From NCBI GenBank assembly GCA_023052935.1, contig CM041294.1, positions 85,855,474-85,919,473 of the forward strand: DNA of 64,000 bases. The letters are read 5' to 3'. This document shows, piece by piece, positions 37,607 to 48,730 of the stretch. The stretch comes from Piezodorus guildinii. Lineage: Eukaryota; Arthropoda; Insecta; Hemiptera; Pentatomidae. The notes below the pieces were generated by a model that saw only the letters and a list, made by a program, of their open reading frames with translations, searched no databases and was not told where the DNA came from. Both the position numbers and the translations under genes were made by a program. Numbering within the stretch: the stretch's first letter is position 1; the number at the start of each line of letters is the position of its first letter.

Positions 37607-37934
37607 CGAAGTATAGTATAAATGGTTTTAGTTTATTATTTTCAATATCGGAAAAAAAATTACTCCCCTCTCCAAATTTTAGGTGTTACGTTCCAAGATA
37701 CGTTGAACCTTAGTAAGGAATAAAAAAAAAAAATCCGTTTTTCCTAATTAATAAATATATTAAAATCCTATGAACAGCTATATAAGCTGTTACATCCTAA
37801 TATAATTATTTGGAAATAATAAACCACTGTGTAATAATTTGCAGCTTTTTAAATTAATAATGATTCCGCAAACTTACGAGGTTGATAGATAATTATTTAA
37901 AAAGAACGTTCTATTACGCCTGCGTTGTATGAAG

Positions 37935-38062
37935 TACAGAGGAGTTGGTACCCTTTGTAGAACGCCGACGAGATCTAGAACGGTTGAGCGGGACCCGGAC
38001 GGAAGACGGCATAATCGGAAGAGTTGAGACGACACCGGAGGACGGGCGGGACAACTTTTGAT
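37935..38062 (+). CDS. possible short terminal exon, very uncertain
   Basis: A GC-rich patch in AT-rich DNA. The frame ending in TGA at about 38060 encodes EELVPFVERRRDLERLSGTR then TEDGIIGRVETTPEDGRDNF. A possible acceptor, tgaagtacag|AG, lies at about 37941-37942. The minus strand is also open here (37874-38074). No homology recognised and no partner exon found, so it may not be coding. Confidence 0.15.
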
Positions 38063-38419
38063 TAACATCTCCACTAGAAGTTTTAATTATACACCCACAA
38101 TCCCATTACCATTACAAAACTCTATTCTCTTTCAACTCCGCCACCTCAACTTCCCCCTGCATAACTCGGGCGTTTTATAATGCGTACCGTATGCCTACAA
38201 ACAAGCTTAAACACATGTTTTGGTGTTGACAAATTTTATTCCGGAGTTATACATACGATGATTATCTCATGGAAAAAAAAAAGAAAGAAGAATCCAGTAA
38301 ACTAGTGATTCGATTTTTTATTTTTTTTATTTATAAGTTATTATACACAGTTTTGGTCTTAGAAGTTGCTTCAAACATTTTTTTTTTTTTCCCAAACTAA
38401 ACTTAATCTCATGTTTTAA

Positions 38420-38830
38420 AAAACATTTATTACACAAAAACAATATTATATATTGAAAATTAAAGAAAAACACGTGAAAATCAATAAAAAAAATAAATAA
38501 ATAAAAGTCTGACTTTTCTCGTAAAATGAATTATAATATTAATTTTCAAAACTATGACTATTGTTGATTTGTGTCACCGCTGTTTTCCTTGAAAATTGTG
38601 TCACTTTATGTAATCTCACAATTTTAATTGTTCCTGATAGCAAAACGCGTTACATTTATAAACGAAATTATTCCAAGAACTAACAAACGCTATTTATTTG
38701 TATTTCTTTATTTTTATTAAGCATATGATATGAATAAGTAGAGAAAATCAAAAATATTCGATTGGATCAAATTCATTACCATAACAAATTTAAGCAAATG
38801 TGATGCAATCCGAGACTGTATGTTTTTTTA
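38420..38830 (+). repeat. dispersed repeat, uninterrupted partner of 25440-26100
   Basis: Shares attgaaaattaaagaaaa, aaaatgaattataatattaa and gatcaaattcattaccataa in order. At 38748-38760 it has the uninterrupted site where the other copy holds a LINE tail. Confidence 0.6.
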
Positions 38831-38839
38831 TTTAAATAC

Positions 38840-41680
38840 AAATGTAGAAGGGCTTGCATGTTTTGCTTGATGAATACACTTTTCTCTATTTAGTCAAAAG
38901 TTAATTTTAAACGCAAAATAAACGTTACATCATAATCTACTATAAAGTATTTATTTTATCACATCAGCATTCGATTGATTCTGTATAACATCGATATCCT
39001 TAACGTTGGGGATACATGATGGTTTAGAAAAATCATGTCATTGTACGAAGCTTGATCTTGAATCAGTCCTAACTGATGACTTATGACGAGCTGTATTTTT
39101 AATTTCACTCACACATCTTTCAATTGAAAATCAATTTAATTAATTATTTAACAATTTATTTTCATCTAAATGTATTTCATTTCAACAACATATTGAAGTA
39201 AAAGTAGTTTGTTGCGCCCACCAAAATTTTATTTATTTTAAATTTCAATCTTAAACACATTCATTTTAAATTCTCTCTTCATAAATAACCAATAGTGTAT
39301 GCTCTTGGATTTTGTTATCTAAAAAACAGTTTTTTCCTATAAAATTGTGGTAGTACTGTTTTACTAAAAAAATTATTTTATATTTATCCATATTGTTTTT
39401 CTGCGGAGTAATTTATTTTTAATGTATTCCTGAGTGTTTTTTTTTTAATTATAGTGTATTCCTTCATGTAAATAAAAATAATAAATAAATTTATCTAAAT
39501 TCTAGTAGTGTGTCCGATTAAGCTTTTTAATTTGCAATATTAAATTAAAATATAAATCAAATTTTTTTATAATGTCTTGAAGGTTTTCTTTATTTTGCTT
39601 CGTACAGATAAAATTCTATATATTTCTGCTCTCTTAGTTCTGTACTCGATAGTTGATCTGGGTATTTCTAAGGTTTCATAAAAATACGCCAGGTTGTACC
39701 TTCTACGTCTTCAGTTTAATATCCTTTCGTATCAGTTATTTTTTGCTATGACATAAAACATTCCTTTTCGAATCTTACTTTTAAATTTCATAATATTTTA
39801 TTTTTCTCCAATTTCTTACGTAATTATTATTTATTTCGGTTAAATAATTAATCAGTAATGATTTTCGTGCACATATAAAGATATTTTTGTTAATTGTTGT
39901 AAATTCGAGAAAACTGGAACTGTCAGGACTGCAATTACATGCACAATAGTTTCATTAGAATGTAGCCACTATCTGCTCCCAATCTTCACGGACATGCTCC
40001 GATTCAACTTTCGTTTTCCTTAGATTGTCGGAAAAAAAAATCTTTAAGTTAATCAATACTTGTTGGTTTTTAGTATAATTTTCATATTGCGCAACATCTT
40101 TACACGCGATATGGTCATATTTACTCAATATTGTAACCACATTATTACTATAATTGTAATATATTTGTTCTACTACAATAAAATTTAATTTAAAGAATAT
40201 ATTACATTGCTAAAACACTTGAAATTACTTTGCCTTTCTTTTATCCCTAAATTCAATATTGCAATATTAAAATTACATTTTTAAGATAGTTAGTAATATT
40301 TATGATATTTCCGGAAGTGCCACGATATATAATAGGTTTTTATTTTATATATATATATTTTTTTTTAGGAACTCCTCAAACTAATTTTATTAAAATTCCT
40401 TCTATTAATGTGCCATCGAATAGTCGTTTATATCTAATAGTTCTGATTTTCATTGAAATACTCATTTTATAATTTCCAAATTCGTCAAAATAGTTATTTT
40501 TTATCGCTTATTTATAGTTATTATTCTTTTACAAAAAAAAACAAAGTAAAACTAAAAGATATTAAATAAGAATTAATGTAAACCCCATTATGTCCATTCC
40601 GATTTAAATATAGCTATCTATAGACCATGTGAAAACAAACATAAAAGTACTCCTATTTCGAAAAATCTTTTATAAATTAGTATTCCTCTAGAACTCTTGA
40701 TTCATTTTAAGTAATTCCTGGGAGTTCCCATAAAATTATCGAATATCTCTGTATTCTGTCCCTAGTCGTTATATGTGTTCGTACAATCAAACTCAACACT
40801 AGTCAAATAATTTTTTTTGTTTAAAAAATACATTTATTTGCAATACATAACTGTATTGTTAAATGCAAAAAGTAAATAGTAATTGTTGATTATTATATAT
40901 TTTTAAATGATACAACTTTAATTTATAATTAAGTATTAATATTTTGAAAATTCGTGTTTAGATATGCTCTGAATGTTTGTTGTTTTTTTTTCTTAAAGGA
41001 GCAATTAAACTTAAATATTTAGTCGTTAACATTTTTTTATGAATCTGCGAATCGTAAAATCTCATATTCAAGGTTTACGGCTTTAAAACTTTTCCTCTTT
41101 GCCTAATCTAAGAGATTTTGGATTTCAGGTATTGTATTTTTTCTAAGGTACCAGTTTATGATATAATTTATGTATCAATTATATATATATATATATATAT
41201 ATATACTATTTACATTTTTCTTTAATACGACCACACTCAATTCCTTAAAGGACTTTGATTTAAACTCGGTGTATTAAATTAAGTTGATTTTATAAAAATA
41301 TAACGTGTTTCAAATTCCGAATTATCTACAATAAATTAATTTCTTTTAAATGCTTATTTTAAATGATTGACTTTTTTACCTTATTGTCAATGAAACAAAA
41401 AATAAAATAAATAAATCAGTATGACATATGAAGATGTCTAATAATCCATTACATAAAAATATATTTTATTTTATTTTTTTAAAGGAAAATATGAATCCTA
41501 ATATGGAGGTATAATATACCGTTGCAAGTTTAATAATTGTTGTTAATTATAATTTATTTAATTTAATCTTAAATAAATGTTTCTATATAACTTTATGTTT
41601 ATATATAACTGAAAAATAATTTAATTGATATAGTAGCGTGCTTTTCAGACTAATTTTTATTTTTATTTTTTTTTTACAAA
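38840..41680. other. AT-rich DNA, no gene
   Basis: About 2.8 kb with no supported ORF. 39150-39235 and 41440-41660 carry faint pieces of element T (ttgttgcgcccacca; aatataccgttgcaagttta), and 41177-41205 is an AT microsatellite. Confidence 0.45.
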
Positions 41681-41689
41681 AAGAATATT

Positions 41690-41850
41690 TAAACGAGCTA
41701 GACTTACCACACATTCATAGACCTTTTTGCGGGACTTGGTCATTTGGACTCAGGGACACAGACCCTAAATCGTATATTTCCCGTTAAAATTCGAAAATTT
41801 TCAAGATCCTAATACTTCCACTTACCATAAATTTTAAAAATGACAATTTT
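41690..41850 (-). mobile_element. element T end fragment
   Basis: Reverse complement of the palindromic-end side of T (cctttttgcgggacttggtc, aaaattttcaagatcctaat, acttccacttacc). Confidence 0.6.
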
Positions 41851-42489
41851 ACATCACGTTACATAACAAAATAATTGATCATAACATATTTCTTATAATA
41901 ATGGAAACTTTTTTTTCTAATTTTTTTGTTTTTGTACAAACTTTTCAATCAAATATTCAAATAACCTACTTTGATGCATTAACCGACCAAGTTCTATTCG
42001 AGCCCATATTCAACATTTTCTTTTTCCCCTTCTATTCTACGTACAATTTCCTGTGTCATTTTAGATATTTGCATAAATAATTGGCAATCAATTCTGCCCC
42101 AGTGACTGCACTACAAACGAATCCAAACCCCATGATGCTTTGTCCTGGGCTAGAGGGAGTTCTGAAACCAGTCGAAGTAGAATTATTTTTAAAAGACGGG
42201 GAGTGCATAGGCTTAACTTCATTAGTTCAACGGGCTGAGGTTTTTTTTTTTTTTTTTTTTTTGTGCTTTTCCCCTGGGCTAGGGCTGCAAGAATAGTCCT
42301 TTTTAAATCGCTTAAAGCCAACCGTTCTCACAAATGGGCCTTTTAATTTAAATAATCCCTTCTTCACTGTTCTATTTTATCAGACTCTATTTCCACTTCC
42401 ACTCTTGTTTATTTTTAATTTTTTTTTTTTTACTTTTTCTTAACTTAACTCAACTTTTGTACTGGATGTTTCATATGCTATGACCCTTT

Positions 42490-42650
42490 TATTTCTTTTA
42501 CTTCCGTATAAATATATAATAAGAAAAAAAATTGTGATCGTGAAAATTTTCCTATTTGAGTTTTCACCGGTTTTTAGGATTCCCTGTGCTCAAATGACCT
42601 ATAGTGCAAAAATGGTTTGTGTGTATATTTGGGCGGTCTTACTTGAAAGA
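42490..42650 (+). mobile_element. element T end fragment
   Basis: Contains tgtgatcgtgaaaattttcc, gagttttcaccgg and tcaaatgacctatagtgcaa, the region just inside the palindromic terminus. 41850-42490 has no gene; open frames overlap a 20-bp T-run at 42241. Confidence 0.5.
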
Positions 42651-43075
42651 CTATTAATATGTATTAAATATATTGTATTGTAAATATATTATTTATGTAT
42701 TTATTTTTGTAAATAAAGTTGGAGGATAAGAAAAAAGAAAAAAAAATATTGTACTGAAATCATAAACAACCAGACAATTATCATGTATATTGTACCTTTC
42801 TTGTTATTTTTAAGGGACTACTCATCCCAGAATAAAATCCCTTTTCATTTTATTTTCATTCTTTTAATTTTCTTTAAATAGGATACGATTCAAAATCGAA
42901 AATTTTTGACACGGCTCTCCTTTTAAAAGGAAACGAAACGTAATAATTTACTGGTAAATAGGATTACCACACTAAAAAGAACACGTTTTAAAATAGAAAC
43001 TCTCTTCTCGGTGCAAGAATCGGTCCGAAATAGCATAAGTCTAACTGTCTATATAAGGGAGGGAGGGTGGTCTAC

Positions 43076-43112
43076 GCATGAAAAGAACTAGTTTTACTAT
43101 TTCGAAGGATAT
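43076..43112 (+). repeat. left member of a 37-bp inverted repeat
   Basis: GCATGAAAAGAACTAGTTTT and following bases to 43112 recur inverted at 45734-45770 with 35 of 37 matches. Could be terminal repeats of a 2.7-kb DNA element or two copies of an unknown repeat; no TSD seen. 43115-44010 between them has no recognisable gene. Confidence 0.5.
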
Positions 43113-44029
43113 AATGTAAGGGTCCGTGGTAAGAATTGTAGTATTATCAGCGTAAATAGCAATTAATGTTTAAGAACGGATGGTTATGTGATAAATATAT
43201 GAAATGTAAAGTAATTGGCGTACAACCGCGAGGACTAGACGAATTGAAGGATTCGCCAAGCCCTGTCGGACTCAGTAGAATCGGTTGAAGAGAAGCGATT
43301 GAATGATAAAGTAATAAGTGTACAGTCAAAATAGTTCTGAGCTAAAAGAGAAGCCTGGTGCCCAGCATTATTTAAATATTCAAAGAAATAAATTTAAAGA
43401 AGTGAAAGACGATGGAAAAGGTATAGTTGTTCATAGTTATACGTCGCGCGAATCGGAGCACGACTATATTGCACAATGCACCTCTTACATATTTCACTCA
43501 ATGCTCTGGTAATACCAAGTCGCGGTATGCAGTTCGCCTGCAAGTCGGAAGAAATAGACGACCTGGCATTTCGGTACGCAAGGCATCACGAAAATGTACT
43601 GTTGGATAATACTACATACTCGAATCCTGAAATGCTTAGGTAACCGAAAAAAAAAGCTAGTGCTGTTCCAAAAGGATTCCTAGCTATCTTAATAAAAATG
43701 TCTGCTTAATTGCTTGATCGAAAAATGTTGATTGAGGCATATTGTATGTTCGTAACCGTGGCTGCTTCACGGAGGGGAGAAGACAGAATGAAAAAAAAAA
43801 TAAAATGAACACCGAGAAAAAAAAGTAATGGGAATGGATTTTTTAAAGCATTACAACTCATAATACTCACCTATTTGAATGAATAGTTGAGAGTTGCATT
43901 AAAAAAAAAATTATTATGTTTGGCTAAAAGAAAATAATCAAAATCAGGTACGAGCAACACACGAATTCCAGTTCGTTTCATTATCCACATAAGAACTATC
44001 AAAAATTAAGTTAGACTTAAATGGTTCTT

Positions 44030-44174
44030 TTTCTTATGACTTAGACACAGTCTCAGAGTCAACCCTGATGAAGGCCCACATTGTGGGCCGAAACGTCGGC
44101 ACATAATTAAAATAGCACTTGTTTTAAATGCGTGTTTCCAATTTATGATCGCACCTCCAACCATCTTCCTCATC
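44030..44174 (+). mobile_element. hammerhead-bearing insertion with 12-bp TSD
   Basis: 145 bp flanked by TAAATGGTTCTT at 44018-44029 and 44175-44186. Carries one hammerhead-like motif and the tail aattaaaatagcacttgttt...CACCTCCAACCATCTTCCTC shared with 24356-24574. Here there is no inverted left arm, so it looks like a 5'-truncated single copy, as expected for target-primed insertion. Confidence 0.7.
44063..44102 (+). ncRNA. hammerhead-like ribozyme motif, best preserved
   Basis: CC-CTGATGA-A, perfect 7-bp stem II GGCCCAC/GTGGGCC with a 3-nt loop, GAAACGTC, then GGCAC. Core residues C3-U4-G5-A6-N7-G8-A9 and G12-A13-A14 are all present. Predicted cleavage lies after the C of ACGTC (44097). 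Deviations are an unpaired A between A9 and stem II, and only 2 bp of stem I. Confidence 0.55.
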
Positions 44175-44422
44175 TAAATGGTTCTTCTGGTACGTCGATT
44201 TTTTAAAATAAATTTGCAGGAACATCTCATTGATATACGCTGTTAAAATATAAATTTTAGTTTTATACTGCTTATCGTTTTCAAGTCAGACTTATCAGAC
44301 TGCATACAAGATTTTTTTACGGGAATAACATATAAGATAACATTATTTCTCTAATCTTTAGCGTCACAGCAGTATTTTATACTTCTATACTACTTTTCTT
44401 ATATTCAATAAAAAAAAAGTAA

Positions 44423-44642
44423 AGTGAGAATGATTGACTCTGTGATTAAGTGAGAAAAGTTAGTTCAGAGTGCAGTCAAAAGAAACACAATTAAGTATAA
44501 ACTTGAATTGTGATTGTTGTGATCCTATCCTTCAAACGCCCTGAAGAAGGCCTATAATTTAGGCCGAAACGTCAGCACCAGTTATTTAAGTTTATACTTA
44601 ATTGTGTGTTCTTTTGACTGCACTCTGACCTAACTTCTCCCA

Positions 44643-44645
<3 letters not shown>
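44423..44645 (+). mobile_element. hammerhead-bearing inverted-repeat element, third subfamily
   Basis: Inverted arms at about 44450-44508 and 44582-44642 flank a loop with one hammerhead-like motif. The left side extends outward (gtgagaatgattgactc) as in the copy at 15775. Immediately followed by a poly(A) run of about 55. No TSD determined. Confidence 0.6.
44538..44577 (+). ncRNA. hammerhead-like ribozyme motif
   Basis: GCC-CTGAAGA-A, perfect 6-bp stem II GGCCTA/TAGGCC, GAAACGTC, then AGCACC. CUGANGA is satisfied with N7=A. Stem II sequence differs from the 44063 copy but stays paired. Confidence 0.5.

Positions 44646-44700
<55 letters not shown>
44646..44700. repeat. poly(A) tract of about 55 bp
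   Basis: Uninterrupted A's directly after the hammerhead element's right arm. Confidence 0.9.
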
Positions 44701-44702
<2 letters not shown>

Positions 44703-44859
44703 ACTCTTTTCTTTTACAGTTGGTGATGAAATTCTTTTATGTTGTGTATTTAATAGTTGATATTTTCGAATCCACAAAAATCGTAAGTAATTTAAAAGAA
44801 GAAAATAAAAACTATCGGCCCTCTATTTAAGCCTAGAAAGGTTTCATGCTGGTTGAAAT

Positions 44860-45105
44860 ACTCTCTATATCTAAAAGGTATTTTAGAGGAAGAAAATATC
44901 TGCATTTAAGCCCTTTCAGACTATTTCAATCAATATGAAACCAAGATAATATCAAAACCCTTTAAATTTTACATCAATATGACGAGTTTAATCAAAAACT
45001 TTAAGAGCCGTTTATGATAAAATCGTAATAAGCTTAAAATACATGGTATAAAGTTGCTCCTCTGGTCTGCCAATTTTGTTGAAAAAGTTACTGTAACATC
45101 AACAC
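44860..45105 (-). mobile_element. element T copy (partial)
   Basis: Reverse-complement T landmarks: tttaagccctttcagactat, tttacatcaatatgacgagt, gctcctctggtctgccaatt. A further T piece lies at 44210-44330. Confidence 0.6.
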
Positions 45106-45124
45106 AGCAACATAACAACAACTA

Positions 45125-45550
45125 AATTGTTTTTTTTTTTATTGTTTATTGGAATTTACAACTGCATTAGTTAAGTAGATTAGCTGTCAGATAAAATACA
45201 TGAAGAAAAAATACCCATTGGCAGCACTTCACTAGGCAACCGAAACTAGAAAGTCTCGAGGCCATCTTATTTTCAGACGCCTCGAAGGATTTTCAAGAAT
45301 GGAAGAGGAAGCAAGGATAGAAACTAGTAGGTTAGGGTGGGAACGGAGTTTGTCATGGAAGGATTGATACCTGGTTCGGGGCAAATCAGCAACATATGTG
45401 AAATTAAGGTCTTTATCTATGAACCTATTCGTGACAAAGCATTGAAGATTTTTGTAAGGATTGAATTCGGGAATAATTTGAGGGTTTAGTATAACCCCAA
45501 AGCCCCAGATATGATGGTTGTATAGATTAGCTTTCTGTAGGGTTAGGGCG
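45125..45550 (-). pseudogene. Jockey family-2 ORF2 end
   Basis: The minus strand encodes FVTNRFIDKDLNFTYVADLP, RTRYQSFHDKL, LVSILASSSILENPSRRLK and KIRWPRDFLV, matching 29615-29980. The 3' UTR (gtgctgccaatgggtatttt) and T-run at 45127-45139 mark its 3' end. Upstream it runs into an AT microsatellite (45558-45610). Confidence 0.75.
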
Positions 45551-45555
45551 CCTGT

Positions 45556-45600
<45 letters not shown>

Positions 45601-45733
45601 TATATATATCAGTACAATATATTTAACAGTTATAATATATGTCAATTGTTTAGAATTATTTCAACGAGAATAGTGACTTGAATTTAAAATAATAAAAATA
45701 ATTGAAACAGTCCTTAGAATATGAAAATTGGGC

Positions 45734-45770
45734 ATATCCTTCGAAATAGTAAAATTAGTCCTTTTCATGC
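45734..45770 (-). repeat. right member of a 37-bp inverted repeat
   Basis: Inverted partner of 43076-43112, two mismatches. Confidence 0.5.
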
Positions 45771-45889
45771 CCATTGAGTAAACTCGAGATCCCAACTCAT
45801 GAACTTATATATACCTTTCCACAGATCTGCCACCTTTTGTCATTCGTGTAACCCTATTTTGGAATTCATTGCTATTATTTAGTAAAACC

Positions 45890-46490
45890 TTACCATTAAC
45901 CAATTTTAAAAAACTCGCTATATCGCTGTAAAATTTAATGGGTTTTAATATCATGTAGGTTTTATTCTAATAAAAATAGTCTGACAGGGTCTGAATGCCG
46001 ATATTTTAAATTTTCTTCTTCGGAAGTATCATTAATTTTGTATATTTTATAAAAATAACCATATTATCTAGTTAGCATTGATAAATAACAGCTAAATACA
46101 TAAGTTGAGCAAATTTGAAAAGCAACTAAAGGAGAAAACTGAAAAAAAATGTTTTTTTAATGCAATTTTTCGTTTTTGAACATAAGAAGAGTAATATACA
46201 TGTGTAATATACCGTTGGAAAGCTTAAGATTTTAGAAAAAACTATTATCTAATACACAAGAGCTTGTAAAAGTTAATAGGTAGTGATAGAAAGCCGATAC
46301 AACTAAGTGGTTGTTTTAGATAATAATATAATAAATTTTTTGATAAATCACATGCTACTATACAAATTTAATTTAATTAATTCTTTAATAGCTTCCCGTA
46401 TTTTAACACTGTATTTGAAAATTATTTTATTGATTTTAAAAATGGAGGTAAGTGAAAGTCGTGTGTTGCCCGAACCAGATTTTTATATTG
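45890..46490 (+). mobile_element. element T copy (distal two thirds)
   Basis: Runs from ctatatcgctgtaaaattta to the terminus AGGTAAGTGAAAGTCGTGTG / TTGCCCGAACCAGATTTTT. Best example of this terminus, including the donor-like AG|GTAAGT. Confidence 0.7.
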
Positions 46491-46605
46491 TTACACTGAT
46501 GTCTTAAGAGACTTGACAATCATCATTTGTATTGTACTTTTTTATTTTTAAGGGACTCGTCCCAGCAAAAAATTCATTTCATTCTTTTTAAGTAAAATAA
46601 GTGTA

Positions 46606-46609
<4 letters not shown>

Positions 46610-46649
<40 letters not shown>

Positions 46650-46665
46650 TATATATTCAGACAAA
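46610..46665. repeat. (AT)n(AC)n microsatellite
   Basis: AT repeats with a short ACACAC end. Confidence 0.9.
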
Positions 46666-46729
46666 CACAATATATTCCCCTAACATTTTGCTCACTATAT
46701 AGGTAATATAGCACCTTGTATAGAAGCGG

Positions 46730-46985
46730 TGTAATAAGTGGCGTGGCAGATGTGGCAGGAGCTCCTTCCTATATTGGAGGGAGGGGTTGTCATCGTAAAG
46801 TTGCCGACGAGACGAGGGTCCAGGATAGTGGCCTCCTAGAGGAGCGCTAATAAAACAGGGAAGAGGTCCAGACCCTCCGGAGAGAGTAAAGAGGTCCTTA
46901 AAGTCCAGGAAGTCGTTAAGGGGTCTCTCAGGGTTTTAATGATAATTAGGCCAAGGGGTGGTCAGTCGCTGAGGGGTCCTTTATA
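46730..46985. other. GC-rich, G/A-rich unique island
   Basis: About 250 bp (tgtggcaggagctccttcct, ccctccggagagagtaaaga) much richer in G/C than the flanks, without a long frame or repeat partner in the window. Nature unknown. Confidence 0.35.
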
Positions 46986-47424
46986 TTTAGTTTTCTTTCT
47001 ATCCTTTCGTTCTTGATATTCATTATTCATGTTAATAATTATTCCAAAAGAACAGAAAGTTGAATAGTTTATTAGTTACTAATTTCAGTATAGTAAAATA
47101 GATTTGCGTATAATTTGGTTTTAACAATAAACATATAATTATAAACAAAATAAAACTTTCAGTGACTATGTCACTGGAGAATAACATTATTGTTAAAATG
47201 ACAAATTGAAAAGATAATAATATAGTTTAAATAAAGCTTAATAAAACAAAAATCCTTAAAGTAGTCGACTTAAAGTTACACCATAATTGCTCTTTTGCCA
47301 CCATGCCTCTCCGTATCTTGTCCGTCGCTCTACGTATTTATACTATACTTAATTACTATTTGTTTTTATTTTCTTTCGGTTTTCATTCAAATAATTCAAA
47401 TAACATTTGTTAATTCCAGAAACA

Positions 47425-48262
47425 TTACATTTTAATTTAACTTACCAATATTTTTTTTTTTTTTTTGTTCACCCCTACCTCGCCTTTGAAGGCTTTTATA
47501 GGGGTTTCTCGGGCCAGGGGGTGAGGGCGGGGGATAAATGCCGAGATAAAATCCCCCCAGCATCGAGACTCGAACTCGTAAATTATTTGTTTCAACTTTT
47601 CGGTTCTCTGTTGCTAGGCAACGCGTGCTCAAAGCAACGCGCGCTAACACGCTCGGCCACCTCGTCCCCTAACTTACCAATATATAAAATATATAGTAAT
47701 GGAAAGTATTACGTCGTGAAAATTTTAGAATTCCAGTTTTTGACTAAAATGCGCGTTTTAGGGTCCCTGACTTCAAATGACCAAGTCCCGAAAAATATAC
47801 TTATATTGTAGAAGTGTACGGGCATGAGCGTAAGTATATGTTACAGCAACTTCTCACAAAATCAGCGAACCATAAAAGTAACTTTATACCATGCATTCTG
47901 CATATCCAAGTTGGACGAATTTGATACCACGAAAGGAGAAAGAGCAAAACTATTTCTATATGTAGTTTTGATTTGTTGATAATAAGAAAGAAAGAGTAAA
48001 TATTTTAGAAAGAAAATATTAACTTATACACAAAGTTGTAAAAAGGTAATATAAAGTGAAGAATAGAGAATAAACTTATAATAATTAGCAATTTAATATA
48101 GTTTATATTATTTAATCTAAATTATATGTTTCAACGAAAATGAATACACGTTTTATTAAAATCAACTTAGACATTTTTTTTAATTGAAGTATGTTAATAG
48201 TTTTTTAATCTATTTTAATATTCGATGTAAAAGAAGGTTTCTCGCACCAGATTTTTTTCTCT
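47425..48262 (+). mobile_element. element T copy split by a SINE
   Basis: The palindromic end is interrupted by the SINE at 47452-47669; T continues to ctcgcaccagattttttt. Internal pieces include tcaaatgaccaagtcccg and tttcaacgaaaatgaataca. Confidence 0.7.
47452..47669 (-). mobile_element. tRNA-Ser-derived SINE with 14-bp TSD
   Basis: 218 bp flanked by exact TAACTTACCAATAT (47438-47451 and 47670-47683). The minus-strand head GACGAGGTGGCCGAGCGTG is close to the 5' part of eukaryotic tRNA-Ser (A box included), with B-box-like GAGTTCGAGTCTCG downstream. The body is GC-rich and an A-tail appears as the T-run at 47451-47466. Same family as 14235-14456. Confidence 0.85.
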
Positions 48263-48469
48263 ATCCTCAATAATAACCAAGTCATCACGGAATCGTCACT
48301 TTTTATGGTTGATTTGCTTATTCCGAGTTAGGCTTCTTGTTTATGGTACTAAAATCAAAGTTAATTTATTGTAATATTGTATTATTTAATTTTTTTTACC
48401 CTAGCCGATGGCGTCTAAAAATGAAGATTGGCCTCCGTATAGACACTTATTTCTTTGTTTAAGACTTTG

Positions 48470-48595
48470 AGACTTACTAGAGTGCTGCCAATGGGCAGTA
48501 TCTCTTCATGTTTTTTATCTTTAACAGCATATTTACTTTTTGTATTACAAAATACAGCTGTAAATTTCAATAAAAATATTTTTAAAAAAATAATT
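48470..48595 (+). mobile_element. Jockey family-2 3' UTR fragment
   Basis: gagtgctgccaatgggcagt through acagctgtaaatttcaataa and a short A-run; matches the UTRs at 12850, 27360 and 27860. Confidence 0.6.
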
Positions 48596-48659
48596 AATTT
48601 CTATCTTCAATAATAACCAATTTTACGGAATTATTTATACTATGATTTGTGACTTAATG

Positions 48660-48660
<1 letters not shown>

Positions 48661-48730
<70 letters not shown>
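48661..48730. repeat. (AT)n microsatellite
   Basis: About 68 bp of alternating AT. Confidence 0.95.

Larger units (their letters stand above)
35162..37733. repeat. near-identical 1285-bp tandem duplication
   Basis: Unit 1 (35162-36446) and unit 2 (36447-37733) are direct tandem copies. By eye I find only one substitution (35212 region, atgtct/acgtct) and a 1-bp insertion near 36862. Each unit ends in an A-run of about 12, and the preceding LINE tail also ends in A's, so the breakpoints share poly(A). Each unit contains one element T copy and one juxtaposed acceptor/donor. Very recent, or an assembly (haplotype) artefact. Confidence 0.9.

Noticed and set aside
42081..42321. Overlapping plus and minus frames around a 20-bp T-run
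   Set aside because: Both depend on the homopolymer (poly-Phe or poly-Lys) and show no domain or codon bias.
43147..43609. Several short frames at 43.1-43.6 kb with moderately GC-rich sequence
   Set aside because: No frame stays open beyond 65 codons, no domain recognised and no splice pair convincing; left unannotated.
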